Source: an uncultured Vibrio sp. (GTDB taxonomy: Bacteria > Pseudomonadota > Gammaproteobacteria > Enterobacterales > Vibrionaceae). From it: a stretch of DNA of 64,000 bases. Location of the stretch: assembly GCF_947488985.1 (NCBI RefSeq), contig NZ_CANLBV010000014.1:1-64000 (forward strand), written 5' to 3'. The notes below the pieces were generated by a model. It saw only the letters and a program-made list of their open reading frames with translations, did not search any database and was not told the origin of the DNA. Each line of letters starts with the position of its first letter. The stretch's first letter is position 1. The position numbers were made by a program, and so were the translations under genes. This document shows, in pieces, positions 8,568 through 18,802 of this stretch.

Positions 8568-11090
8568 ATGAAGCAAACTGGCTTCGCACACAACCAGCTC
8601 ACCCATACCAAACTGACATTAAATCTATTCGCAGCGCACTATCGTCAATCGCCATTGCAAGCCGCAGCGATTCTGATCGGCATTGTGCTTGCGGTCACCT
8701 TGTTTGTCGCGGTGCAAACCATCAACCTCAATGCCAAGCGCAGTTATGCAGAATCGACCGAGCAACTTAGCGCCCAAGCGCAGAACCTTATCATTCCACC
8801 AGCAGGGCAAAACTATTTGCCGGAAGCGCTTTACTTGAGCTTAAGACAACGTGGATTAAGCGCAGCGCTACCTGTGATTGAAGGGCGAGTAAGAGATGAG
8901 CAAGGTCGACGTTGGTCAGTTCAAGGCAGCGAGCTGGTCGCTGCCCTCACTTCAAGATCTCGCCACTCTCGCGTCGACGAACAAAGCAATACTCAAGCCA
9001 AAGAGCCAAACATTTCCCTGTTCGACAATGCCTTACCTTTGCCGCAACTCTTAGCGGGTGAACCCATTGTGATGATGAGCCAGTCGCAACACAGAAACTT
9101 AGGAGAAATAGACACACTCACTTTGGATGAAGTGCCCACTCAAGTGGTAGTGCTGCCAGATGAATGGCAGCTAGGTAGCCGAATGTTGATGGACATTGGG
9201 TTTGCTCAGCAACTGCTTAACAAGCAAGGACAACTGAGCTATATCGCTATTTTTGACACTAAGAGCGACACTCAGGATAAATGGCAGAGCATCATAGGCG
9301 CGCAAGGGCAATGGATTACCAACAACCAAAGTACGGATCTCGGTTCAATCACCGACAGCTTTCACCTCAATCTGACCGCCATGAGCTTGTTGGCGTTTTT
9401 GGTTGGTCTGTTCATCGCTTACAACGGTGTGAAGTACAGTTTGCTGAAACGTAATCGGCTGTTGGTGCAAATTCAACAAGCCGGTATTGTTCCAAGCATC
9501 GTGTTTTCAGCTCTGTTAATCGAGCTGATTCTTTTAGTCACACTGGGCGCGTCGTTTGGCTTCATTTTCGGCATTCAACTCAGCCATTGGCTACATCCCA
9601 CCGTTGCGATAACGCTTGAGCAACTTTACGGTGCCACACTGCTTCCCGGTACATGGCAGTGGCAATGGTTAGTGCAAGCACTGCTGCTCACGTTGGCTGC
9701 TACGCTTGTCGCATGTTGGCAGCATTTTAAACAGCGATTGCGACACCCACTCTCTTCTCATGGCGGTTTCTATCAAGCGCCGGAAACGTCCAACGAAAAT
9801 CAGCTGTTTGTTATCGGGTCAGTATTCACCATTGTCGCAATAGCAGGGTTATGGCAGAGCGAACATCACCGCTTCACCATGGCATGGCTCGGTGTGTTAG
9901 TGATGTCGATTCCCTTGTATCTGCCCAGAACGCTCAGTTTGCTAGCGAACTGGAGCGAAAAACATACCCAATCGGGACTAATACACTATCTGTTCGCTGA
10001 GCTACGTGAACTTATCTCCCCTCTTTCCCTTGCCATGATGGCGTTGCTTCTCGCGGTCACCGCTAATGTGGGAATGAATACCTTAGTCGGTAGCTTTGAA
10101 TCCACGTTAAAGCAATGGCTTGAACAGCGTTTACATGCCGATATTTACGTTAGCCCAGCCCAAGGTGAAATCGCAAATGTGGAGCGTGCGTTAGAGCAGT
10201 TTGATAATATTGACACCGTCTATAAGCAATACTACGTCGATGATAACTTGCTCGGCTTACCAACTTTGCTCGGCACCAAAGACAAAGACACACTTGAGCA
10301 AACCATGGTGTTCCAATCCGACCTTGATGACTTCTGGACGCGCTTTTACCAAGGTGAATTAGTGGCGATCAGCGAACCTACAGCGGTGAAGCTCTACTTG
10401 TCCCTTGGAAGCCAACTCAAGCTCGACGCGATCCAAGACAAAACACTCATCGTCGGGGCGATTTTCTACGATTACGGTTCACCGAATGGTGAAGTGTTAC
10501 TTGCGCCTAATCTATGGTTCGAAAGCGGATTTACTGACTTACCCACCAGCTTGGGAATCAAGGTATCTGGCGACCCTCAAGTGGTGTACGAACAGCTACG
10601 CCAACAACTGAATTTGCACCCAAGTCAGCTTTACGATCAAGCACAGGTCAAATCGATTGCTTTAGATATCTTCTCACAAACCTTTGCCATCACTCGGGCG
10701 CTTAATGGCGTCACATTAATGGTGGCGGTGATTGGGTTGTTCTGCGCCTGTTTCATGTTGCTTGATGCACGCAAAGCCGCTATTGCAAGGTTGTATGCGC
10801 TCGGTGTTAGTCAGAAAAAATTGATGACAATGGTAATCGGGCAAATCGTTGTTCTGGTCGCCTTCACTCTGGTTATCGCCTTACCACTCGGCGCTATGGT
10901 CGGTTATGTGTTGACGGATATCGTCACCCTGCGCGCCTTTGGTTGGAGTTTAAATTATGTATGGAATTGGAGTGACGCACTCAGCATCGCATCTATCACC
11001 ATTTTAGTGGCTGTGATTGCGACCGTGATTCCACTGTGGCGTTTGGTCAGTAAACCCGTGGTATCCAGTTTGCAGAGTGAGGTGTTGTGA
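8568..11090 (+). CDS. ABC transporter permease, FtsX/MacB superfamily
   Basis: A permease of 840 residues from ATG 8568. The frame is open from 8514, which would overlap the ATPase gene by 46 bp; the later start is preferred but not certain. It has an N-terminal membrane anchor (AAAILIGIVLAVTLFVAV), a large periplasmic domain, and two clusters of membrane segments. The C-terminal FtsX domain includes TLMVAVIGLFCACFMLLDARK. It carries two FtsX-like halves in one chain, like AttF and AttG fused. It probably extracts or moves a lipid or lipoprotein with the preceding ATPase. Confidence 0.88.
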   Translation: MKQTGFAHNQLTHTKLTLNLFAAHYRQSPLQAAAILIGIVLAVTLFVAVQTINLNAKRSYAESTEQLSAQAQNLIIPPAGQNYLPEALYLSLRQRGLSAALPVIEGRVRDEQGRRWSVQGSELVAALTSRSRHSRVDEQSNTQAKEPNISLFDNALPLPQLLAGEPIVMMSQSQHRNLGEIDTLTLDEVPTQVVVLPDEWQLGSRMLMDIGFAQQLLNKQGQLSYIAIFDTKSDTQDKWQSIIGAQGQWITNNQSTDLGSITDSFHLNLTAMSLLAFLVGLFIAYNGVKYSLLKRNRLLVQIQQAGIVPSIVFSALLIELILLVTLGASFGFIFGIQLSHWLHPTVAITLEQLYGATLLPGTWQWQWLVQALLLTLAATLVACWQHFKQRLRHPLSSHGGFYQAPETSNENQLFVIGSVFTIVAIAGLWQSEHHRFTMAWLGVLVMSIPLYLPRTLSLLANWSEKHTQSGLIHYLFAELRELISPLSLAMMALLLAVTANVGMNTLVGSFESTLKQWLEQRLHADIYVSPAQGEIANVERALEQFDNIDTVYKQYYVDDNLLGLPTLLGTKDKDTLEQTMVFQSDLDDFWTRFYQGELVAISEPTAVKLYLSLGSQLKLDAIQDKTLIVGAIFYDYGSPNGEVLLAPNLWFESGFTDLPTSLGIKVSGDPQVVYEQLRQQLNLHPSQLYDQAQVKSIALDIFSQTFAITRALNGVTLMVAVIGLFCACFMLLDARKAAIARLYALGVSQKKLMTMVIGQIVVLVAFTLVIALPLGAMVGYVLTDIVTLRAFGWSLNYVWNWSDALSIASITILVAVIATVIPLWRLVSKPVVSSLQSEVL

Positions 11091-12223
11091 TGAATCGACC
11101 AATAACAGCTTTGGTTCTCACACTTGGCATCTTGATCCTTTTAGGGTGCGATGAATCCACACCACAAACCGCTCAAAATATGGGTTCGATACTCGGCACT
11201 GGAACACAAGCCGAGAATGAAACAACAATCGATCAAGCGCAATTTTCTCCGGTATTAAAAGGCGTGGAGATCACCTTCCCTGCTGACCATCAAGCCCATC
11301 CAGATTTTCGTCATGAATGGTGGTATTTGACCGCAAACTTAATTGATGAAGAAGGCAATACTTTAGGCGTGCAGTGGACACAATTCCGCTTCGCGACGAC
11401 GCCACAGGAAGGTACCAATAGCGCTGAGAAAACCACGTGGCAAAGTCAGCAAATCTACATGGCACACAGTGCTGTCACCACTAAAAACAAGCACTACGCC
11501 GATGAGAAGTGGTCTCGCGATCAAGCTGAACTAGCAGGTGTAAGCACTTCGCCGTTTCGTGTTTATCTCGATGATTGGCAATGGACGTCGACTAGCGATG
11601 ATCTGTTCCCTGCGACATTGGTCGCTAACTCGGAGCAATTTGGATACTCGCTAAAGTTAACCAACAACGCGCCTTATCAAAAGCAAGGCGAGCAAGGCTA
11701 CAGCACTAAAAGTCGCGATGGCAAAGTGGCTTCCTATTATTACAGCCAACCATTCATTAATGTATCGGGCGAGGTAACTATTGATGGCGTCAACCATCTG
11801 GTTTCCGGTAAAGGCTGGATTGACAGAGAATGGAGCTCGCAGTTTCTGCTCGACTCTCAACAAGGCTGGGATTGGTTTGCGCTGAGGCTGAGTGATGAAA
11901 CCAGCTTAGTAGTGTTTCAGCTTCGTAACTCAACGACAGGCAAAGAGAGTTATTCCCACGCAAGGTTAATGCAGAAAGATGGATCTGGTATCACGATTAA
12001 GCAGCAAGACATCCGCCTAACCGCCACCAAGAAAACTGAAATCGATAAGCGTGACTACCCAACAGAGTGGCAAATTTCGATTCCGACACAACAAATCGAA
12101 CTGACCGTCTCAGCGCTCAATCCAAATGCCAAAATGCCGCTATCGATCCCCTATTGGGAGGGGCCAATCATGATTAAAGGCTCTCATTCCGGATCTGGCT
12201 ATATGGAGCTAACGGGCTATTAA
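11090..12223 (+). CDS. AttH/CrtC-like lipoprotein
   Basis: Secreted lipoprotein of 377 residues with a lipobox ILLGC near residue 20. It has the carotenoid 1,2-hydratase/AttH lipocalin-like domain, recognisable by HEWWYLTANL near 70 and GKGWIDREWSS near 240. ATG 11090 overlaps the permease stop (TGATG), so translation is coupled. With the ATPase and permease it forms an AttEFGH-type system of unknown substrate. The prophage attachment repeat begins 38 bp after its stop. Confidence 0.85.
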   Translation: MNRPITALVLTLGILILLGCDESTPQTAQNMGSILGTGTQAENETTIDQAQFSPVLKGVEITFPADHQAHPDFRHEWWYLTANLIDEEGNTLGVQWTQFRFATTPQEGTNSAEKTTWQSQQIYMAHSAVTTKNKHYADEKWSRDQAELAGVSTSPFRVYLDDWQWTSTSDDLFPATLVANSEQFGYSLKLTNNAPYQKQGEQGYSTKSRDGKVASYYYSQPFINVSGEVTIDGVNHLVSGKGWIDREWSSQFLLDSQQGWDWFALRLSDETSLVVFQLRNSTTGKESYSHARLMQKDGSGITIKQQDIRLTATKKTEIDKRDYPTEWQISIPTQQIELTVSALNPNAKMPLSIPYWEGPIMIKGSHSGSGYMELTGY

Positions 12224-12260
12224 TCATCAATAGCCGATACTGAAATGAGAAACGCTGGAG

Positions 12261-12287
12261 CGCCTAGCCTCGATTTGGATGATTCAA
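12261..12287 (+). other. Candidate prophage attL
   Basis: CGCCTAGCC and GGATGATTCAA, separated by 7 bp, occur here and again at 44878-44904. The two 27-bp copies match at 23 positions. They bracket an intact P2-like prophage of 32.6 kb with the integrase at the right edge. P2-like phages use cores of about this length. All mismatches fall in the central 7 bp. Confidence 0.75.
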
Positions 12288-12978
12288 AATGTGATCTTAT
12301 TGAGCGTGATGAATATAATTCAATTAAAACAATTAGATAAATACAACCTACATTGAGTTTGTCCCAAAAATGTCCACACCACAACTTCACGGCACTTAGT
12401 TACTCTTCCCCGCACTCCAAAACGAAAACCCGCTTTTCGTCACTCCATAAACTCGAAATAAGCAACGAGAGCTTTAATTTTTTGACTGTCCTGTTTTGAA
12501 AAAATGTAAATCCACTAAAATTCGCTTTCAAGCCTTGCCCTATCTAGCTTCACAACACACAAAAGAGATCTTTAAAAATCCATTCCAGATCATCGAAACA
12601 GTGACAAAAAACACACCAACCATTATTTATCAATAACTTACAAACAGTTGCTAGATCTTTTCTGATCGTTAATTTTTCAATTTGCTGAAAAAAACTGAAA
12701 TGACTGAAATTCTATATAGGGCTATATAACCCATTTTGAGAGGCTTTAACCCACCCCTAATCCCCTTATAGCAAAAGGCTTTACGCCTTATCTGCTTGGC
12801 TTTCTGGCGCTCTGATTTTTCATAACTCTAAAACTGTAAAAAAACTGATCGAAAAACCGCGCAGGCGGGTGAGGAGAGTGCGGATTTTGTCATCCGGTCT
12901 TTGTGTTTCGTGGCTCTGTGGTCGCTGTTTGCCCCGTAGTGGTGTTGTTCTGGTTTTGCCTTGATGCAGGCATAAAGA
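12288..12978. other. Left end of the prophage, no gene recognised
   Basis: About 690 bp of AT-rich sequence between attL and the tail operon. It contains a TGTCCACA word near 12371 that recalls the GTCCACATT repeat beside attR (a possible integrase arm site). A TATATAG/CTATATA palindrome lies at 12713-12728, with several CTGAAA words nearby. No reading frame here looks like a real gene. Confidence 0.5.
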
Positions 12979-13000
12979 AACGCAGCCGTTTGGCTGCGTT
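12979..13000 (-). terminator. Terminator of the tail operon
   Basis: AACGCAGCC pairs with GGCTGCGTT around a 4-nt loop. Read on the minus strand it is followed by a T-rich stretch. It lies 22 bp after the last tail gene and probably ends the long minus-strand late transcript. Confidence 0.8.
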
Positions 13001-13021
13001 GATTGTGGGCGTTTCTGTGAG

Positions 13022-14662
13022 CTAACTTGTTTGTGTAATTGGGTCGAGTCGCCCTTTAAGGTTGGAACTATCCGAGCCATGGCCACTAATGGCACTCGCT
13101 TGTACTGGTGCTTTGGTAGATGCATTGCCAGAAGCAACACCACTGTGCGTATGAGTCGCTAATGTGTCGGCAAATTCTTTCACTACCTGCATAAGTTCAG
13201 ACAATAGAATCAAGACGTTCTCTTGCTTCGAGCCTACCCACGTTTTTGGTGACTGCAGCCATTGGTGATCAGCGGCAATACTTCGGCGAACTTTGCCGAT
13301 AGTCTCCACCAATTCGCCAGCAGTCGCGGTTTGCATGTTGCCCAAACTGCCTAGAACAATATCATCACCTGCTATTAGGTTAATTGCGCCTAGTGCTTCA
13401 ATAAGCTTTTTGCCGATCACTTCTTCAATGCTGTGCTCATCAACCAAAATATGGTGCTGACCAAATTCACCACGATAGCGTTTTACTTGGTCTAGCTTTT
13501 CAAATGCTTTTTGGTTTTGCGTTTGGTCGGTCTTCTGGGTTGTATTTCCTGCTGCATCAATTCGGTTGCTGACCTCTTCACGTTGCTGCTGCAGTTGTTC
13601 CCCCGGCTCAATCGACGGCAACGCATATTCACGGCCATAAATACCACGGATGATAGGTCTGTCATTGCGACCATATGCGAAAGCGATTTCAACTAATGTT
13701 CCCTCTAGAGGGTAAGACAGCAATCCAGATTCATGCCCACTCATATGAACAGGCAATGGAATCGAACGATAGACAGGCACATTAATGTCTGGGTTTAAGT
13801 TTTCATCAAGCACCTGAACATCTACCGCAAACCTTGGGCGGAATGGGTCAGCAACTTGCCCGGCTGTCGCTGCGTCTCTCACCACCTCAACACGGCCAAA
13901 CTTGGGCAAATGAAAACCTGCTGCCAACTCTGGGAAGTTCTGCAGCGTTTCACGCTTCTTCGGTGGTATTTCGGATAGCTCATTCTTCCAATAAGCGGTC
14001 ATTTCGTCTTGAATCAAATCAACTCGATTAACTCGCTTGTCGTTCATGACTCTGCCCGGCCTTAGCATAGGGAACGAAACAAAGGTGACACTGTTACCAC
14101 TTTGGCGACTAGTGAACTCTTCCGGTAGTGCCATCGGCTTATTGTGGAAGTGACTATCTTGATACGAACCGAAGTACACGACCTGATCAGTATGTTGGAA
14201 CCAAACACAATCAGGAATAGAAAACGCCTTGGCGATTTGTTCTAAACATTGATAGCCCGTTCCCTGACAAACAAAGTTTGGAATGGTGGTTTTGATGTAA
14301 TCCGCTTCAGGCAGATTGAATTCAAGCCCTGTCAAACCTGAAAGAACGCCGATCACCTGCTCTGCGGTTGGGTGCTCTAAGCTAACCGCCCAACGTTTAG
14401 ACAAAATGCCTGTTAGCTCTTTGACCGTGATCTTGTGGTAACCGTTGGCTGCAGGTTGAACTTTGTCGATGTACCCTTCAAACCAAGGAGCAATTTTATT
14501 TTCATAACCGATATCTAAACGTACAGACGCAAACGGCTCTGGCTTTGCTTTGGTTTCAACTTCAAAGATAGCAACACTGCCTAGTGATAGCTTTAGGCTC
14601 ACCATGTTACTCACCAGCTTGACTTCTTCACCACTGATAAACAGGCGTTTCTCTAGCTTCAT
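13022..14662 (-). CDS. Phage baseplate spike protein (GpD/GpV-like)
   Basis: Predicted baseplate hub and spike, 546 residues. The N-terminal part resembles late control protein D (VASVRLDIGYENK-type repeats and a YCGSY-like patch). The C-terminal part resembles baseplate assembly protein V, with an OB-like region and a helical tail rich in His and Thr (THTHSGVASGNAS). It is the last gene of the tail operon and overlaps the preceding gene by 4 bp. In HP1/K139-type phages a single large protein does this job. Confidence 0.75.
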   Translation of the reverse strand: MKLEKRLFISGEEVKLVSNMVSLKLSLGSVAIFEVETKAKPEPFASVRLDIGYENKIAPWFEGYIDKVQPAANGYHKITVKELTGILSKRWAVSLEHPTAEQVIGVLSGLTGLEFNLPEADYIKTTIPNFVCQGTGYQCLEQIAKAFSIPDCVWFQHTDQVVYFGSYQDSHFHNKPMALPEEFTSRQSGNSVTFVSFPMLRPGRVMNDKRVNRVDLIQDEMTAYWKNELSEIPPKKRETLQNFPELAAGFHLPKFGRVEVVRDAATAGQVADPFRPRFAVDVQVLDENLNPDINVPVYRSIPLPVHMSGHESGLLSYPLEGTLVEIAFAYGRNDRPIIRGIYGREYALPSIEPGEQLQQQREEVSNRIDAAGNTTQKTDQTQNQKAFEKLDQVKRYRGEFGQHHILVDEHSIEEVIGKKLIEALGAINLIAGDDIVLGSLGNMQTATAGELVETIGKVRRSIAADHQWLQSPKTWVGSKQENVLILLSELMQVVKEFADTLATHTHSGVASGNASTKAPVQASAISGHGSDSSNLKGRLDPITQTS

Positions 14663-15132
14663 TGCGTTGCTTCCTCTGCGTTATTCAGTGCCTGTTTTAG
14701 TCGTGTATTTTCTCGCTGTTCTGGTTTGGTTTGCTCTTTGGCACGTTGCTCTTTTTGCTCTGCCACACTGTTGTGCTCTCGCAGCTCAAAAGAGACGTTC
14801 CAAGCCTGTAAAGTTTCATGCTCTCTCGCATTGATACGGCCAGTGAATTTTACGTTGCGAATCTTGAGTGCTAACGCAATATCATTACCAATCCGATAAA
14901 CCCGGCGTGTATTGGTTTCGTCTTTGTCCGATGCAAGCGAATACAACTGGGTAAGCGTTTCTACACGTGTGAAAGGAACACGACCACTAAAGGTCAGTTT
15001 CTTTCCTTTATCGCCTTGCTCTGCCATATCAGTACCCGATGATTGACCGCTCATGTCTTGGTCTTTTAACTCCATCGACATTTCAACTTTCATCGAGTCT
15101 AAGTTAACCGGCACACCATCGAGAGCTAACAT
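14659..15132 (-). CDS. Phage baseplate complex protein, hypothetical
   Basis: A 157-residue protein of the tail operon. The first 115 residues are beta-rich (MKVEMSMELKDQDMSG, VRNVKFTGRINAR). The tail is strongly charged (EQKEQRAKEQTKPEQRENTRL). The position next to the spike gene matches a protein annotated as a baseplate complex component in related phages. No enzymatic motif is visible. Confidence 0.65.
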   Translation of the reverse strand: MLALDGVPVNLDSMKVEMSMELKDQDMSGQSSGTDMAEQGDKGKKLTFSGRVPFTRVETLTQLYSLASDKDETNTRRVYRIGNDIALALKIRNVKFTGRINAREHETLQAWNVSFELREHNSVAEQKEQRAKEQTKPEQRENTRLKQALNNAEEATQ

Positions 15133-15157
15133 AACTTGTCTCCTACCAAAGCTTTAT

Positions 15158-16045
15158 TTAACAAAGCAATTCCTCAAAAAAGGTCATGGGTTCATGGCTA
15201 AGCAATAGACTCGCCACGGTGAATTGATGATTGTTTGGCGCACCTGCTTGGCTAATCTGCGTTGCGATACTTTCAGTACTGCCAGAAACAGAAAAAGCGT
15301 AAATACTACCTTTTAGGCTTTTAAGTGCATTTATCTGGGCTTTGACATCACCCAACCTTGTAGATCTCTTTGCTGCCAGAGCCTGCAACTTACCGATCAC
15401 ATGGTTCGCATCATCAGCTAACGATTCGAGCGTGGCGATTTGTGCCCCCTGCCAATGCAAAGCGTCATGCAATGGATTGGCATTGAGTTTCGCCATAGGT
15501 TTAAAGCGAGGTTGGACGATTGCAGCAGGTTGGTGAAGCTTATCGGTTTCATTGGTCACTAGTGCTTGAGTTTGCCTAGCCACCTGACACCAATCTGGCA
15601 AAGGAAACACGGAAACAAGATCCGTCAACTGATTAGCGAACTGTGCTAATTGTGAAGCTGTCACCATAAGTGCGATACTGTGAAGATTGTCATTTGGTCG
15701 ATACTTATCAGCATGATCACGCAACTTACCAGCTAACGCTTTAACTGCAGCTTGTGGGTTCAGGTAACAACCCGAATCCAACTTGGTACCAACTTGAAAT
15801 TGGTAAGGTGTGGCGGTTAGTACGGTGCCAGTTCTTAACAAAGACTCAAGATCACCACGCAACCCAATTAACGCATTCGCTTCTTCACTTAAAGAGTGAC
15901 GCCCATAACTGGCGTCACTTTCAAGGTTAGTTAAGCGGCTAACTGCATCATTCATCGTTGTGCCGATTTGGTCTGTTACCTGCTCGGCACTGGTTTGGAT
16001 TGCTTGTGAACTGCTAGGCCAACTTAGTGGAGATTCTTGCCACAT
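15158..16045 (-). CDS. Phage tail-region hypothetical protein
   Basis: A 295-residue protein, largely helical by composition, not recognised. It contains no membrane segment or known motif. Co-transcribed with baseplate and tail-fibre genes, so a structural or tail-assembly role is likely from position only. Confidence 0.6.
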   Translation of the reverse strand: MWQESPLSWPSSSQAIQTSAEQVTDQIGTTMNDAVSRLTNLESDASYGRHSLSEEANALIGLRGDLESLLRTGTVLTATPYQFQVGTKLDSGCYLNPQAAVKALAGKLRDHADKYRPNDNLHSIALMVTASQLAQFANQLTDLVSVFPLPDWCQVARQTQALVTNETDKLHQPAAIVQPRFKPMAKLNANPLHDALHWQGAQIATLESLADDANHVIGKLQALAAKRSTRLGDVKAQINALKSLKGSIYAFSVSGSTESIATQISQAGAPNNHQFTVASLLLSHEPMTFFEELLC

Positions 16046-16048
16046 ACG

Positions 16049-16612
16049 CTAGACCTCTGGCGGAGTCGGCCAAGGATGTTCAGCTTGGATTTTCTGCCTA
16101 GCAGCTAGTGCTTGTTGCTCTAGTTCGTCCGCTTCGGCAATCGCTTCCGGCGTCTTAATCAAATCACGTTTGATTTTTGCCTCATCTATGAGCGGGGTAA
16201 CAACCTGAAAGTAAGCAGCTCGGCGGGCATCATCTACCTTGTTGTATTCAGCAATGTATTTATTGCTTTCGTTTGTCACCCAAACACCATTCATCCATTC
16301 ATCAAACTTTGTCGTTGGTACTTCTAAAGTCCAGCCGTCAGGCAATGGGCCAAGCTCTGTTACTTTTTGGAATTTGTTACAGTTTGATTGGTCATACACC
16401 GTTTTATCTCGGTGATCTTCTATCAATTCTGAACCAATAGCTAAACCATCATCACCTATTACTGCAATGACAACAAAACCGTCTTTTCCATCTACGGGTT
16501 TAGTTTTTAAAGCTGTACGTGGAATATGATGAATGCCACCTCGGTACATTGCTTTCACTGGTTCGCTAACTTCTTTGGTTGAAGGGTCAACTGGCCAATA
16601 ATATTTATTCAT
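16049..16612 (-). CDS. Putative tail fibre assembly chaperone
   Basis: A 187-residue protein directly after the tail fibre gene, the usual place of a fibre chaperone. The C-terminal half is helical and acidic, ending in ALAARQKIQAEHPWPTPPEV. It resembles tail fibre assembly proteins that start from a phage-encoded adhesin partner. Function is inferred from position and general character. Confidence 0.6.
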   Translation of the reverse strand: MNKYYWPVDPSTKEVSEPVKAMYRGGIHHIPRTALKTKPVDGKDGFVVIAVIGDDGLAIGSELIEDHRDKTVYDQSNCNKFQKVTELGPLPDGWTLEVPTTKFDEWMNGVWVTNESNKYIAEYNKVDDARRAAYFQVVTPLIDEAKIKRDLIKTPEAIAEADELEQQALAARQKIQAEHPWPTPPEV

Positions 16613-16621
16613 GTTAACTCC

Positions 16622-18088
16622 TTAAATAGAAATAGCCATTGCACGTGCAACGTTTCTAGGACGAGTTTCATTGCCTCCTGAATACGATGTCGCGGCTCCG
16701 CCTGTATGACCTTCAATGTAGCGACCAGAACCACTACTTGCCACTTCGGCTGCTAAAGTTTTATTGATATTAATATCATGATTATGCTGTTGAATCATTT
16801 GACCCTGGGCTGCATTTGATGAACGACCAGAATCAACACCACGACCTTGATCGAGCACTCGCAAGAACTCACCGCGAATCTCACCAGTATTAATTGTGTT
16901 ACCAGTGACTAAATGTGGATACCGACGGGCTAAACGCCAATAAACAGCAATAGGTAAATCAACATTGATTTCCATCACCGCCCATTCTGGCGGATTAGTA
17001 TCAATCCAGTAGAAAGGCATACCAATTTGATCACCTGTGTATGGCACCCAATAGAACGGTTTACTGCTATCTGACCAACCAACATGTCGGTTAGCTTCTA
17101 ATAATGGGTTTTTCCCAGCCAATGATTCAACATTGGAATACCATTGCCAGTAGCTCAACTCGCCCGTAGCTTGGTCTTTGGTGTAGCAAATCTCACCAGT
17201 CGTATAAACTCGCTCTGAGTCATAAGGCATAAACTGCGAAACTAACACATGCTCAGCCAAACCACCCTTAACACGCCAATCAATCACAGAACCATCAGCA
17301 TTAATTCCGGCCAGTTTAGCGACATAGTGCTTATCACCGTTTCCGTCCACATAATCGGTTAGCTCAGTTTCTGAAACTGCAATCGAGACTTTGTTTTCCC
17401 ATACTGAAAGCGCAGTACCTTGGCGAACAACATCGACATACAAACCATTGGGTTTAGTGGTGATGGTTTGCAACACTTCACCAGTTAATATGCCACGCAA
17501 ACCACCGACATAAACAACACCAGGAGTCACTTTGTATTTGTTCGGGTCAGCTTGTTGGGCCACGTCAAACCCATCAACAAATGCCGTGTGACCGTAGTTA
17601 TCTAAGCAGGCCAAACGGTGGTCTTCTTCGATACCTTTCAAACGTGCTTGATAGTCAATCTGCCAAGTCGAAGCATCAACGGTAATTCCAGCGATTTGCG
17701 CGGCTCCGTCATAGGCTTGCACCAATGACTTAGTGCTCGCCATACCATTTTCTTTGGTTTCTTCGACTTTGTGCACCACCATTCCGCAAGAATTCGGCAC
17801 ATTCTTGTCACGTAGATAAATCGCATTAAAAGTGAACTCTGCAACGGTACCGGGGATCACAACTGAGTACGCCAGTGCGTTGTCACCCAGTTTGCCCACT
17901 TGGTCGATGTCTTGTTGATGTACCCATAGCGAAACATCAGGCAAACCATTTTCACGGTTAATTGGCAGGCTTGGGTCTAGTCCCGGAATGTGCGCAAAAA
18001 TCATTTCGTTCATGTCTGGTGCAACACCACCACTAATCTGATTTTGCAAGTAACGCTCAAATTCGAGCGGGATTGCCGTTTGGCTCAT
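16622..18088 (-). CDS. Phage tail fibre protein (tail-collar type)
   Basis: Receptor-binding fibre of 488 residues. The N-terminus matches P2-like fibre/tail-collar proteins (DUF3751-like region, IPLEFERYLQNQISGG). The middle is beta-rich. Near the C terminus a collar-like piece (GEIRGEFLRVLDQGRGVDSGR, then QHNHDININ) closely resembles other phage fibre tips. It sits between tail protein I and its probable chaperone, the standard P2 order. Confidence 0.85.
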   Translation of the reverse strand: MSQTAIPLEFERYLQNQISGGVAPDMNEMIFAHIPGLDPSLPINRENGLPDVSLWVHQQDIDQVGKLGDNALAYSVVIPGTVAEFTFNAIYLRDKNVPNSCGMVVHKVEETKENGMASTKSLVQAYDGAAQIAGITVDASTWQIDYQARLKGIEEDHRLACLDNYGHTAFVDGFDVAQQADPNKYKVTPGVVYVGGLRGILTGEVLQTITTKPNGLYVDVVRQGTALSVWENKVSIAVSETELTDYVDGNGDKHYVAKLAGINADGSVIDWRVKGGLAEHVLVSQFMPYDSERVYTTGEICYTKDQATGELSYWQWYSNVESLAGKNPLLEANRHVGWSDSSKPFYWVPYTGDQIGMPFYWIDTNPPEWAVMEINVDLPIAVYWRLARRYPHLVTGNTINTGEIRGEFLRVLDQGRGVDSGRSSNAAQGQMIQQHNHDININKTLAAEVASSGSGRYIEGHTGGAATSYSGGNETRPRNVARAMAISI

Positions 18089-18136
18089 TGGGTACCTCCC
18101 TTATTTTCTTTAACTGGCTATACAAATGTTGACCCA

Positions 18137-18799
18137 CTAAAGGCTGGCAATAAATACTTGTTGTTGATGTTCAACTGGCTGTGGTTTCACATTCATTTCA
18201 ACGGCTTGTTTAGTCTCTGCTAAAAACAGGCTGAAATTGTGTGAGAACTCACCACTAGCAACGGTTAAGGTTGTCTGGAACGTCACTTGAAAACGGTAAC
18301 GGCGACACGTCCGGCCATACTGCTCAATCAGTGTTTGAACCAACTTGGTATTATTGGAAATATCACCGTCTGTTAGCTCAATGGTGCAAACATCCCACTG
18401 CACTGCATCTTCACGTTCTTTAAACGCGACGATACCAATGCCCAACCTTTCAAAAATTCGCTTAAACCCTGCAACGCTGCCTGCGTCTTTGGCATTCACA
18501 GCAGCGAATTTCACTCGCTTACGAAACAAAGAAAGCGGTTCACCTTCAAAGCGTTTGATGTCTCTATCCCAAGCCATTAGCTCCAAGGTGTTTTCGCTGC
18601 ATGTCAGCGCATCCATTTGGCGAAGTGGAAACAGCAACCAACCCCAAACCATTTGAAAGAATGCAAACACGCCTTTTGATAGAAAGTGCGGTTCTTTGAT
18701 TTCTTCCGATGTAGTGCTGCCGTCTTGCCACCATGGAATAACCGTTTCCGGTAACTCTGGTGCATGTTGCTCTTGGTTGTAACTTTGAGGTTCAGACAT
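18137..18799 (-). CDS. Phage tail protein I (GpI-like baseplate wedge)
   Basis: A 220-residue baseplate component. The Trp-rich N-terminal segment with the central LMAWDRDIKRFEGEPLSLFR is typical of P2 GpI (ELAWALDVxxW-type core). It lies 3 bp after the baseplate J gene and upstream of the fibre gene, as in P2 (J-I-H). Confidence 0.82.
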   Translation of the reverse strand: MSEPQSYNQEQHAPELPETVIPWWQDGSTTSEEIKEPHFLSKGVFAFFQMVWGWLLFPLRQMDALTCSENTLELMAWDRDIKRFEGEPLSLFRKRVKFAAVNAKDAGSVAGFKRIFERLGIGIVAFKEREDAVQWDVCTIELTDGDISNNTKLVQTLIEQYGRTCRRYRFQVTFQTTLTVASGEFSHNFSLFLAETKQAVEMNVKPQPVEHQQQVFIASL

Positions 18800-18802
18800 G
18801 GC

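Noticed and set aside
12334-12343. TAGATAAATA occurs near both prophage ends (also 44816-44825) and was considered as the att core.
   Set aside because: Only 10 bp of AT-rich sequence; the 27-bp repeat is a much better candidate.
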